From the NCBI GenBank assembly GCA_018715585.1, contig DVLH01000160.1, positions 1 to 12,689 of the forward strand: 12,689 bases of DNA, read 5' to 3'. Origin of the DNA: Candidatus Aphodomonas merdavium (GTDB lineage Bacteria; Bacillota; Clostridia; Christensenellales; Aristaeellaceae). Of this stretch, positions 1 through 6,418 are shown piece after piece; position 1 is the first letter of the stretch, and every line of letters starts with the position of its first letter. The notes under the pieces are model-generated. The model was given only the letters and a program-made list of their open reading frames with translations. It searched no databases and was not told where the DNA came from. The position numbers were made by a program, and so were the translations under genes.

Positions 1-54
1 TACATCATTCATTACGGCATTCATTTGCAGGATGAGGTGGACCACACTTTATGA
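1..54 (+). CDS. C-terminal end of a probable DUF2975 membrane protein (partial)
   Basis: Frame 1 is open from the window edge to a TGA at 52-54 and reads YIIHYGIHLQDEVDHTL. Only 17 residues are visible, so the identification rests mostly on context. The stop overlaps the start of the following HTH gene as ATGA, and small YozG-like HTH genes are commonly coupled in this way to a gene for a DUF2975 multi-pass membrane protein. The acidic 'LQDEVDHTL' ending also fits the short polar tail I associate with that family. What is seen is an open frame and the 4-nt overlap; the family name is inference. A different membrane protein cannot be excluded. Confidence 0.5.
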   Translation, partial: YIIHYGIHLQDEVDHTL

Positions 55-260
55 TTATCATTCGCCTTGACAGGGTTTTAGCGGACCGCAAGATGCGGCT
101 CAACGACCTCGCCGCAAAGGTTGGCATCTCCAACGTCAATTTATCCTATCTAAAAACGGGAAAAGTAAAAGCCATCCGTTTCAGCACGCTGGACGCCATC
201 TGCAAAACGCTGCACTGCCAGCCTGGAGAGATCCTGGAATACGTTGCGGAGGAAAACTAG
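51..260 (+). CDS. small Cro/C1-type (YozG-like, HTH_26) transcriptional regulator
   Basis: A 69-residue protein that is essentially a single Xre/Cro-type DNA-binding domain. The helix-turn-helix covers about residues 16-40 (RLNDLAAKVGISNVNLSYLK), followed by the typical third-to-fifth helix segment 'FSTLDAICKTLHCQPGEILEY' in shortened form around 44-64. Length and ending match YozG-like regulators. The ATG at 51 is preceded by GAGGTGG at 34-40 and overlaps the stop of the upstream frame (ATGA), so translation is probably coupled. In this family the regulator is usually the partner of a DUF2975 membrane protein, and the pair is often autoregulated; that role is family knowledge, not visible here. 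No promoter lies in the window, so it is presumably transcribed with the upstream gene. It is followed by a 360-bp gap with terminator-like hairpins. Confidence 0.88.
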   Translation: MIIIRLDRVLADRKMRLNDLAAKVGISNVNLSYLKTGKVKAIRFSTLDAICKTLHCQPGEILEYVAEEN

Positions 261-345
261 CGCCCGCCGGCAGCGCGGCCGGGCGGCGCACCGGAAACCC
301 TCGCCAGGCTTTGGCCCTCCAGCCGCCTGAAAAAGCATGATGGAT

Positions 346-369
346 GGCGCCCGGCAAACGCCGGGCGCC
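346..369. repeat. GC-rich hairpin, first copy, no T-tract
   Basis: A perfect 10-bp stem (346-355 with 360-369) closed by an AAAC loop. The central 22 bp are identical to those of the terminator-like hairpin at 551-574. Here no T-run follows immediately on either strand, so it is a poor intrinsic terminator. It may be a duplicated terminator that lost its T-tract, or a copy of a dispersed palindromic repeat. Confidence 0.7.
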
Positions 370-387
370 TCAGGCTGTCAGAAAATC

Positions 388-483
388 CGGCCGGGGAAGT
401 TTGGAAGGCCGCAGCCCTCCAATAAAACCCGGATCCGGCGCCATGTGCGGTGGATGGGCAAGCCTCGCGCGCTTCCCCGGCCG
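388..483. other. 12-bp inverted repeat enclosing a foldable 72-bp segment
   Basis: CGGCCGGGGAAG at 388-399 is exactly complementary to CTTCCCCGGCCG at 472-483. Inside lie a hairpin at 401-422 (TTGGA pairs with TCCAA, one A-C mismatch, then GGC with GCC), a CCGGATCCGG palindrome at 429-438, and a weaker pairing of 441-444 with 454-457. Together these could form a branched RNA. I match it to no known riboswitch or ncRNA family, and high GC makes chance pairing easier. It could equally be a small palindromic repeat element. Confidence 0.4.
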
Positions 484-550
484 CGCCGCAGGCGCAGGAA
501 AAACGGTTTTGCGGTAAAGATCGCCGCAGGCGAGCTTTGCAGCGCGCTAA

Positions 551-582
551 AGCGCCCGGCAAACGCCGGGCGCTCTTTCTTT
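551..582. terminator. probable bidirectional intrinsic terminator between HTH gene and mgl operon
   Basis: A perfect 10-bp GC-rich stem (551-560 with 565-574) with an AAAC loop. On the + strand it is followed by CTTTCTTT, an acceptable T-tract for transcripts arriving from the HTH gene. On the - strand it is followed by only TTTA, so termination of the mgl operon would be weaker but plausible. It lies 41 bp past the last stop codon of the mgl operon (TGA at 623-625). Confidence 0.72.
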
Positions 583-622
583 AGGTCCCTTTCTCCGCTT
601 TGGACGGCGGACGTCCTGCCTG

Positions 623-814
623 TCAGCCCATCCTTGCGCGGATCACGCCCAGGATGACGACGGCAAAGAACAGCACGACCAGGCCGATAATGATCTTGTC
701 AAGCGTGCGCACCGAGATTTTCCCGCGCAGCTTTTCGTATTGTTCCTCTTTCCAGTTGCGCGGGCCTTGCTGCTCCGCTTCGCCTTCCTTGAGGCGGAAT
801 TCCTTGTCGTCCAT
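623..814 (-). CDS. small single-pass membrane protein, last gene of the mgl operon
   Basis: A 63-residue protein with a charged, Glu/Gln-rich cytoplasm-like N-terminus (residues 1-38, including KEEQYEKLRGK), one hydrophobic helix at about 41-58 (IIIGLVVLFFAVVILGVI) and a short basic end RARMG. The positive charges on both sides of the helix leave the topology open. Its ATG overlaps the stop of the permease gene as TAATG. There is no strong Shine-Dalgarno sequence, so it is probably translated by coupling to mglC. I do not recognise a family. Position and coupling suggest an accessory factor of the transporter, perhaps helping assembly or stability of the enlarged permease, but that is inference from context only. 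It is a credible gene because the frame is tightly coupled and ends just ahead of the terminator. Confidence 0.72.
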   Translation of the reverse strand: MDDKEFRLKEGEAEQQGPRNWKEEQYEKLRGKISVRTLDKIIIGLVVLFFAVVILGVIRARMG

Positions 815-2382
815 TATTTCTTCGCCAGGTATTTGCGCAGGTCGAGCGCGACGGCGACGATGATGACCAGGCCCTGGGCAATGTACGTATAGCTGGACTC
901 AATGCCGAGGAACTGCAGCGCAATCTTTAAAAGTTCAAACACGAGCACGCCGATGAGGATGCCGCTGATGCGGCCGACGCCGCCGTTGACGGAGACGCCG
1001 CCGATGGTGCAGCCCGCGATGGCTTCCAGCTCGTAGCCCTGCGCCGTGTTCACCGACGCGCCGCCGGATTTGGCCGCCATCAGGAAGCCCGTCAAGCCGT
1101 AGAGCAGCGCCGCCAGGGTGTAAATCTTGATCTTCATCTTGGTGGTGTTAATGCCCGCAACCTCGGCCGCCGTCTCGTTGCCGCCGATGGCGTACATATA
1201 TTTGCCGTACCGCGTTTTGTTGTAGAGGAACCACATGATCAATCCGACGACAAACGCTATGATGGCAATGTAGCTAAAGATCCGGTTGCCTACGTATCCC
1301 AGCGCAATGCCGGTATATGCGCTTTGCAGGTTGCCGATGGGCTGCGCGCCGGTGTAGACGAGGCACGCGCCGTAGACGAGCGTCTGCATGCCCAGCGTGG
1401 CAATGAACGGCGGCACCTTGAAAAACGCGATGACCGAGCCGTTCACCGCGCCGATGGCAGCGCAGATAATCAGCACAATCAGCAGCATCGGCAGCACGGG
1501 CAGGTTGCCCACGCCCGGATAGAACTTGCTGGAATAATCGCCCGCGCGCTGGAGCAGGATGGCCGAAATGCACGCCGCAAGGCCGGTCATACGGCCGGCA
1601 GAAAGGTCGGTGCCTTTGGTGATCAAGCAGCCCGACACACCCACGGCGATGATAAAGCGCACGGCCGTGTTGGAGAGCAGGTTCCTGAAGTTGGCCTCGG
1701 AAACGAAGTTCGGACGGAAAATGCTTACGCCGACGGCCAGCAGCACGATGCCCACGATGATCGCATTATCGCTGATCCAATGGAGGATGATCTTCGGCGA
1801 AATATAGTGGCTCAGATATTCCCCGGCAGAAATGCCGGCGGCCTTGCTGTTGGCGCTAATGGACCAGAAAATGCCGATGACAAGCAGCAATGCGCCAGCA
1901 ATGAGCAACGGCGTAAACGCCACGGCCGTCGTGCAGATGATCTTCTCCCACGTGCTCATCACTTTCCAGAGCGTTTCCGTCTCGGTGATTGTCCCGACGG
2001 CATACGTCGCGCCTTCAAACTCGAGCGTCTTGGGATCGCCAAATTTGTCGGTGCCAAGCTCCCCGCCGTAGCTGACGAAATCCTCATAGCCCACCAGGTA
2101 ATACTCCGTATCGGAAACGGTCACCGTCTCGCCTTGAGGGATGAACTCCTCCGGCGTCTCGGGCGCTTGCGCCTGTTCGGCAGGCACTTCCTCTGCGGGG
2201 ATGAGCACATCAAGCGTGAGCTCTTCGCTGCTCTCCTTGGCTGTGCTCGCCAGTTTCGCCGCGGACACGCCTTCAAGCTGCGGGTTCAGGCGCACAACGT
2301 CGGAAAGGCTCAGGGTTAGGAAAACCGCAACGATAATGAGCACGATGCTCCATCTTACCAAATGTCCGTTTTTCTTCTTCAT
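814..2382 (-). CDS. mglC: galactose/methyl-galactoside ABC transporter permease with N-terminal extension
   Basis: A 522-residue inner-membrane permease of the BPD_transp_2 family (MglC/RbsC type), which moves the sugar delivered by the binding protein. The canonical permease begins around residue 200. It shows several hydrophobic helices, the coupling-helix segment GGNETAAEVAGIN (400-412), and the strongly conserved late motif EAIAGCTIGGVSVNGGVG (453-470). Family members are usually about 320-350 residues. The additional part is a first helix at about 11-28, an acidic and Pro-rich segment outside the membrane (about 30-145, including EEVPAEQAQAPETPEEF) and another helix at about 150-173. The ATG at 2382 lies 2 nt after the mglA stop, with AGGAGG located in the mglA end. 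It is third in mglB-mglA-mglC order. The assignment to galactose rests mainly on the neighbouring MglB; a related sugar is possible. Confidence 0.92.
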   Translation of the reverse strand: MKKKNGHLVRWSIVLIIVAVFLTLSLSDVVRLNPQLEGVSAAKLASTAKESSEELTLDVLIPAEEVPAEQAQAPETPEEFIPQGETVTVSDTEYYLVGYEDFVSYGGELGTDKFGDPKTLEFEGATYAVGTITETETLWKVMSTWEKIICTTAVAFTPLLIAGALLLVIGIFWSISANSKAAGISAGEYLSHYISPKIILHWISDNAIIVGIVLLAVGVSIFRPNFVSEANFRNLLSNTAVRFIIAVGVSGCLITKGTDLSAGRMTGLAACISAILLQRAGDYSSKFYPGVGNLPVLPMLLIVLIICAAIGAVNGSVIAFFKVPPFIATLGMQTLVYGACLVYTGAQPIGNLQSAYTGIALGYVGNRIFSYIAIIAFVVGLIMWFLYNKTRYGKYMYAIGGNETAAEVAGINTTKMKIKIYTLAALLYGLTGFLMAAKSGGASVNTAQGYELEAIAGCTIGGVSVNGGVGRISGILIGVLVFELLKIALQFLGIESSYTYIAQGLVIIVAVALDLRKYLAKK

Positions 2383-2384
2383 CT

Positions 2385-3914
2385 TTATGCTTCCTCCTGC
2401 GCCTTGAACTGGGTCGCCAGTTCCATGATGTTCTCCTGTGTGGCCTTTTCACCGCTCACAAAGCCCGTCACACGCCCGTCGCACATGACCATGATGCGGT
2501 CCGACATGCCGATGAGTTCGCCCATTTCGGACGAGATCATGATGATGCTCTTGCCCTGTTTTGCCAGTTCCGCGATGATACAGTAGATTTCATATTTCGC
2601 GCCGACGTCAATGCCGCGAGTCGGTTCATCGAGGATGAACACGTCCGGATCGTTTGCGAGCCAACGGGAAATGAGCACCTTTTGCTGGTTGCCGCCCGAA
2701 AGCGATTGGATCTGCGTCTTGCTCGACGGCGTTTTGATGGAAAGCCTGGCAACGTTGGATTGCACCAGCTCTTCAATGCGGTTATCGTCCAGCATGATGC
2801 CAAATTTGAGATATTTATCCAAGCTGGCCACGGCGACGTTGTCCGACACGGACAGCACGCCGAGAATGCCGGAAGCGCGCCTGTCCTCCGTCAGCAGCGC
2901 AATGCCGCGCTTGATGGCGTCGCGCGGACGGGAAATCTTTACCGGATGCCCCTTATAGAGCAGCTGTCCCTTTGCATGTGCGCGGATGCCGAAAATGCCC
3001 TCCATCAGCTCCGTGCGCTGCGCGCCTACCAGGCCGCCCACGCCCAGGATCTCGCCCTTGTGGAGCTGGAAATTGACATTACGGAAGCTGCGCGGGTTGA
3101 TCGACGTAAAATCCTGCGCGTCAAGCACAACCTCGTCCGTGGCATAACACTCGCGCGGCGGATAGAGGTTTTCCAGCTTGCGGCCGACCATGTTGGTGAT
3201 GATCGTATCGGTCGTAAGCGTTTTGGCGTCCCACGTGCCGATATATTTTCCATCGCGCATGATCGTCACTTCGTCGCTGATGCGCAAAATCTCGTCCATC
3301 TTGTGGCTGATGTAGATGATCGACACGCCCTCGCGCTTGAGGTCGTCGATAATCCGAAACAGCGCCTCGACCTCGTTCTCCGTCAGAGAGCTCGTCGGCT
3401 CGTCCAGGATGAGCACGCGGCAATCGTTGCTGACAGCTTTGGCAATTTCGACGGACTGCATTTGCGAGACGCTGAGCGAGCCCAGCTTTTGCTCGGGATT
3501 AAAATGCATCCGGACACGCTTGAGCAGCTTATCGGTGTCCTCATACATTTTTTTATGGTCAACGATGGGAATGAATCCCAGCGCTTTTTTCATCGGATAG
3601 CGCCCAACAAAAATATTCTCCGCAACGCTGCGTTCGACAATCGGCTGCAATTCCTGATGCACCATGGCGATGCCCAACTGCAGCGCCATCAGCGGGTCTT
3701 TTATTTTGACCTTCTTCCCCTCATAAAGAATCTCTCCCTCATCCATTTTATAGATGCCGAAGAGACACTTCATCAGCGTAGATTTTCCGGCGCCGTTTTC
3801 GCCCATCAGCGCGTGGACGGAGCCGGGCTTTAATTTGAAATCTACATGATCGAGCGCCCGCACGCCCGGGAACGTTTTGACAACGCCCCGCATTTCCAGA
3901 CGGTACTCCGCCAT
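2385..3914 (-). CDS. mglA: galactose/methyl-galactoside import ATP-binding protein, tandem ABC domains
   Basis: A 509-residue cytoplasmic ATPase with two fused ABC domains, the normal length and layout for MglA/RbsA/XylG. Domain 1 has Walker A GENGAGKST (38-46), Q-loop Gln in VHQELQ (85-90), signature LSVSQMQ (147-153), Walker B LILDEP (168-173) and the switch His in ISHKMDE (202-208). Domain 2 has a degenerate Walker A (GVGGLVGAQR, 291-300, no GKST), signature LSGGNQQK (405-412) and Walker B FILDEP (426-431). Its H-loop position is Ser (SSEMGE). This asymmetry is normal for the family and implies one fully competent ATP site. The ATG at 3914 has an AAGGGGG ribosome site 7 nt upstream. It is separated from mglB by 92 bp containing a terminator-like hairpin, so its expression probably depends on read-through. 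Confidence 0.95.
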   Translation of the reverse strand: MAEYRLEMRGVVKTFPGVRALDHVDFKLKPGSVHALMGENGAGKSTLMKCLFGIYKMDEGEILYEGKKVKIKDPLMALQLGIAMVHQELQPIVERSVAENIFVGRYPMKKALGFIPIVDHKKMYEDTDKLLKRVRMHFNPEQKLGSLSVSQMQSVEIAKAVSNDCRVLILDEPTSSLTENEVEALFRIIDDLKREGVSIIYISHKMDEILRISDEVTIMRDGKYIGTWDAKTLTTDTIITNMVGRKLENLYPPRECYATDEVVLDAQDFTSINPRSFRNVNFQLHKGEILGVGGLVGAQRTELMEGIFGIRAHAKGQLLYKGHPVKISRPRDAIKRGIALLTEDRRASGILGVLSVSDNVAVASLDKYLKFGIMLDDNRIEELVQSNVARLSIKTPSSKTQIQSLSGGNQQKVLISRWLANDPDVFILDEPTRGIDVGAKYEIYCIIAELAKQGKSIIMISSEMGELIGMSDRIMVMCDGRVTGFVSGEKATQENIMELATQFKAQEEA

Positions 3915-3967
3915 GCATCGTCCCCCTTTTTTCTAACCCGTAGAATTATTTTCCGCATCAAAATGCG

Positions 3968-3996
3968 AAAAAGAGGGGTGCGGCAGCGCACCCCTC
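3968..3996 (-). terminator. intra-operon hairpin/T-tract between mglB and mglA
   Basis: On the - strand, 11 bp after the mglB stop codon, there is a perfect 10-bp stem (3987-3996 with 3973-3982) with a 4-nt loop, followed at once by TTTTT (3972-3968) and then CGCATTTT. This is a classic intrinsic terminator. Because mglA and mglC lie downstream with no evident promoter of their own, it most likely terminates partially and makes mglB transcripts more abundant, as is common for operons that start with the binding-protein gene. Confidence 0.85.
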
Positions 3997-4006
3997 GCAA
4001 ACGCCG

Positions 4007-4957
4007 TTATTCGCCGGTAATCATCTGGTAGTCAACCCAGTAGTAGGCATCCAGCGGCTCGCCGTTGGCAACCTGGATGGCGACGTCGGCAGCCTTGTGG
4101 GACTGGCCAATGTGGTCGTTGAGGACCGTACCGGTCATCTCGCCCTTTTCGATCAGGTCCACCGCTTCGTCCAGCGCGTCAACGCCCAGCAGGTAGATGT
4201 CCTCGTTCATCTTGCGACCGGCTTCGGTGATCGCCTGGTAGGCGCCCAGCGCCATGGCGTCGTTGTTGCAGAAGATGACGTCGATTTCGGTGCCGAACTG
4301 GGCAAGCGCCGTGGCCGCCAGCTGCTGGCCGTTCTCCTGCATCCAGTCGCCGCGCTGCTCAAAGAGCTTGTTCACTTCCACGCCGTTGTCGGTGAGGTAT
4401 TTGATGGAATACTCGGTGCGGTACTGCGCGTCGACGTTCTCCATGTCGCCCTGGATCATGACGTAATCGACGGTGCCGTTGCCGTTGATGTCGCCGTGGT
4501 CGGGCAGTTCATAGACGATCTGGCCCTGCATGCTGCCGGACTGACGGGCGTCCGCGCCGACGTAGCAGATCATGCCTTCCCACGCGGCCATGTCTTCTTC
4601 GGAGGGTTCACGGTTGATGTAGACGATGGGGATGCCCGCTTCCTGGGCGAGCGCCGTCACGGCGCTGGCGGCAGTCGCCTGCACCAGGTTGACGATGAGC
4701 ACGTCCACGCCTTCGGCGATGAAGCTGTTCACCTGGTCGGTCTGCGTGTTCTGGTCGTTCTTGCCGTCCACGACAGTGACCTCAGCGCCATAGGTTTCCT
4801 CCAGGTATTTCTGCAGCTCTTCGCGATAGAGCGTCATGAAGTTGTCGTTGAACTGATAGATGCAGATGCCGACCTTTACAGGCTCTTCCGCCTGCGCAAC
4901 GGCGAACACGCCGAGCATCATGACGGCAACAAGCGCCAAAACCAGGATTTTCTTCAT
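4007..4957 (-). CDS. mglB: D-galactose/D-glucose-binding protein of ABC transporter
   Basis: A 316-residue periplasmic-binding-protein-like sugar receptor (Peripla_BP_4 fold). Residues 1-23 are a signal peptide ending AQA before EEPVKV; there is no lipobox Cys. Compared from memory with E. coli MglB, most ligand residues are present: Tyr34 and Asp38 in YQFNDNF, Asn90 in VNLVQ, Asp176 and Arg180, Trp205, the Asn of NNDAMA, Asp in GVDALDE and Asn280 in GTVLND. The ligand His152 of E. coli is Asn174 here. The calcium loop is kept as DINGNGTVD (156-164). The C-terminus is somewhat shorter than in E. coli. The ATG at 4957 has AAAGGAG about 10 nt upstream. It is the first gene of the operon and is driven by the promoter at 5036-5064. 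Confidence 0.95.
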   Translation of the reverse strand: MKKILVLALVAVMMLGVFAVAQAEEPVKVGICIYQFNDNFMTLYREELQKYLEETYGAEVTVVDGKNDQNTQTDQVNSFIAEGVDVLIVNLVQATAASAVTALAQEAGIPIVYINREPSEEDMAAWEGMICYVGADARQSGSMQGQIVYELPDHGDINGNGTVDYVMIQGDMENVDAQYRTEYSIKYLTDNGVEVNKLFEQRGDWMQENGQQLAATALAQFGTEIDVIFCNNDAMALGAYQAITEAGRKMNEDIYLLGVDALDEAVDLIEKGEMTGTVLNDHIGQSHKAADVAIQVANGEPLDAYYWVDYQMITGE

Positions 4958-4987
4958 TCTTCTTCGCTCCTTTCATTCTATCGCAAC

Positions 4988-5008
4988 GGTTGTCCTCTTT
5001 GACAATCC
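4988..5008. promoter_or_regulatory. inverted repeat in the mglB leader, possible operator or hairpin
   Basis: GGTTGTC at 4988-4994 and GACAATCC at 5001-5008 pair through TTGTC/GACAA and the flanking GG/CC with one bulge, around a 6-nt spacer. It lies about 20-40 nt downstream of the expected mgl transcription start, a suitable place for a repressor site or a weak leader hairpin. No regulator gene adjoins the operon, and the function is inference. Confidence 0.35.
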
Positions 5009-5035
5009 GATCACGATCCGCCATCAAGCCAGTAC

Positions 5036-5064
5036 ATTTTAGCAAATTGCGTTCATCTCGTCAA
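5036..5064 (-). promoter_or_regulatory. sigma-A-type promoter for the mgl operon
   Basis: On the - strand TTGACG (5064-5059) and TAAAAT (5041-5036) are separated by exactly 17 bp in locally AT-rich DNA. The start would be near 5029, giving a leader of about 70 nt before the mglB ATG. Both hexamers differ from consensus at one position, so this is a good primary sigma-factor promoter. Confidence 0.8.
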
Positions 5065-5625
5065 CCATTATTTATGCTATCTGCCTATTCTTTTCCAAAT
5101 TCTTGGGTCATCAAGCGTATGCCTGGACCGCCGTGCCGCCCGCACAAAGCCCGGCCAAGCGCTTTGCAACGGGCGCCTTTTTTGCAAACTGGTTTCTTTT
5201 CTGGGGCCGGGAAAAGCGCTGTCAAGAAAAAAACAAAGGCAATGACGCCCCTGCTTTGCCGGGCAGGCCCTCCTCGGAATGACGAGGTACCTCGTCCTCT
5301 TTGCATTGGCATTCATAAGGGGGAATGAAGCCTATTTGTCTAAAACGGCCGTTCTTCTTCCTTACCGTCACCTAGCGTCCACGCTTGTCCGCTTCCACAA
5401 GCTTCCTGTTTTTGCCGGCTCCACGCATGGCAAAGCACAAAACGCCCGCGGCGCGTTAGGTTGCGTCCCGATGCGGTTTTCTTTGGCCGTCATTTCACGC
5501 TTTTCTAAGCGCATTGCCCTCCCTGCCCCGAGGGATTCTCTGTTGCCAAAGCGCACGCCCCTTTTGCAAAAAGCATTTTCCCCCAAACAACCTCACGGCT
5601 TGAAAGCCCCGCGCTTTGGGGAAAC
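5065..5625. other. non-coding gap upstream of the mgl promoter
   Basis: About 560 bp with no gene I can support. Open frames on both strands lack ribosome sites and recognisable motifs. The gap holds a palindrome-rich element at 5238-5310 and small hairpins such as CGCTT/AAGCG near 5497-5515. Some translated stretches, for example PRRACPAKQGR on the - strand, resemble the spurious peptides often read from dispersed intergenic repeats, so parts may be repeat-derived. Confidence 0.5.
5238..5310. repeat. palindrome-rich intergenic element (REP/MITE-like)
   Basis: The stretch contains a perfect 16-bp palindrome GACGAGGTACCTCGTC (5281-5296), an overlapping CCTCG/CGAGG pairing around GAATGA (5272-5287), a CCTGC/GCAGG hairpin (about 5250-5267), and CAATG/CATTG near its two ends. 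Nested inverted repeats in a non-coding gap suggest a dispersed repeat. Only one copy is in the window, so repetitiveness is unproven. Confidence 0.4.
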
Positions 5626-5660
5626 AAAAAGGCCGGCAGCTTTTACGCCCCGGCCTTTTT
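5626..5660. terminator. intrinsic terminator after the LytTR regulator gene
   Basis: AAAAAGGCCGG (5626-5636) pairs with CCGGCCTTTTT (5650-5660) around a 13-nt loop. Read on the - strand it starts 8 bp after the regulator stop and ends in TTTTTG; because of its A/T symmetry it could work in both directions. It closes the nfeD-floA operon. Confidence 0.85.
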
Positions 5661-5668
5661 GGCCTTGC

Positions 5669-6418
5669 TTATCCAAAACGCTTTTCCATCTCTTCGTATT
5701 TTTCGTGCGTGATCAGCGCGTCGCGCTTTGTCCCGCGCAGTTTCACCACATACGTCCAACGGCCGTAGGGCGAAATGGAATCGACATGGGAGAGGTTGAT
5801 GATGTAGCTTTTGTGGCAGCGCAAGAACTGCTGCGGATCGAGCCGTGCTTCCAGCTCGCCCAGCGTATCCGCCGTGACGTAGCGCCCGTCGCCCACGGTG
5901 TAAATCACCGTCGCTCGGTCCTCCCGCTGGATGAGCAGGATATCCTCTGCGTTGAGCACGCTGACGCCATCCTTGTGGCGCAGCAGCAGGCGGCTGGACT
6001 GCGCATGGAAAACAGCAGGCTTCGTCCGCTGCGCCGCCTCCCATCGCGTTTGCAGCACGTCCTTGACGCGCGCAAGCGTTTGCAGCGCTCGCTCGGCCTT
6101 GAACGGCTTGAGCAGGTAATCGAACGCATAGACAGAGAACGCGTCGGCCATGTATTGGTCGTGCGCGGTGGCAAAGACGAGAATCGCCTGCGGGTCCATA
6201 TCCTGCATCACGCGCGCGCACTCCACGCCCGTCACCTTGGGCATTTCCACATCCAGCAGCACCAGCGCGGGCCGGTGCTCTGCAAAGAGCGCCAGCAGCT
6301 CCTCGCCGTCCGACGCCTCGCCGCAGAGCGCGAAGCCTCCGCTTTTTTCCAGCATCCGGCGCATCAGCAGGCACATGCCCGCGTCGTCGTCGGCAATCAG
6401 CGTGCGAATGGGGTCCAT
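5669..6418 (-). CDS. LytTR-family response regulator (receiver plus LytTR DNA-binding domain)
   Basis: A 249-residue two-component regulator of the AgrA/LytR type. The receiver domain (about 1-120) has the acidic pocket Asp10-Asp12, phospho-acceptor Asp56 in LVLLDVEMP, Thr84 in FATAHD and Lys104 in LLKPF. The LytTR domain (about 145-245) shows the conserved pattern DILLIQREDRATVIYT, then LDPQQFLRCHKSYIINLSHV and a basic end. No histidine kinase gene lies in the window, so it is an orphan here. The ATG at 6418 overlaps the end of the upstream gene by 22 nt and has GGAGG about 7 nt upstream, so it belongs to the nfeD-floA operon. Target genes are unknown; LytTR proteins usually control envelope, bacteriocin or quorum genes. 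Confidence 0.93.
   Translation of the reverse strand: MDPIRTLIADDDAGMCLLMRRMLEKSGGFALCGEASDGEELLALFAEHRPALVLLDVEMPKVTGVECARVMQDMDPQAILVFATAHDQYMADAFSVYAFDYLLKPFKAERALQTLARVKDVLQTRWEAAQRTKPAVFHAQSSRLLLRHKDGVSVLNAEDILLIQREDRATVIYTVGDGRYVTADTLGELEARLDPQQFLRCHKSYIINLSHVDSISPYGRWTYVVKLRGTKRDALITHEKYEEMEKRFG

Larger units (their letters stand above)
261..622. other. non-coding gap between convergent transcription units
   Basis: I see no convincing gene here. Short open frames exist on both strands but lack ribosome sites and have Arg/Pro/Ala-rich compositions typical of GC-rich non-coding frames. The gap holds two copies of one GC-rich hairpin (346-369 and 551-574), a 12-bp inverted repeat between them (388-399 with 472-483), and smaller internal hairpins such as 401-422. 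It separates the HTH gene (+) from the end of the mgl operon (-), so at least one hairpin is expected to be a terminator. Confidence 0.6.

Noticed and set aside
1324..2319. A 331-codon open frame on the + strand opposite mglC.
   Set aside because: Antisense to a well-conserved permease; Arg/His/Asp-rich with no recognisable motif.
2682..3833. A 383-codon open frame on the + strand opposite mglA.
   Set aside because: Antisense to an ATPase with all expected ABC motifs; shadow of GC-rich codon use.
4097..5002. A 301-codon open frame on the + strand opposite mglB.
   Set aside because: Val/Asp/His-rich shadow frame, and it extends into the mgl leader; mglB itself is certain.
5036..5064. A CcpA-type cre site in the mgl promoter spacer.
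   Set aside because: The best stretch (ATGAACGCAATTTGC on the - strand) fails conserved positions of the cre consensus.
5149..5183. A GCCCG/CGGGC pairing followed by TTTTTT on the + strand, resembling a terminator.
   Set aside because: The stem is only 5 bp with a 16-nt loop, is separated from the T-run, and no + strand gene ends here.
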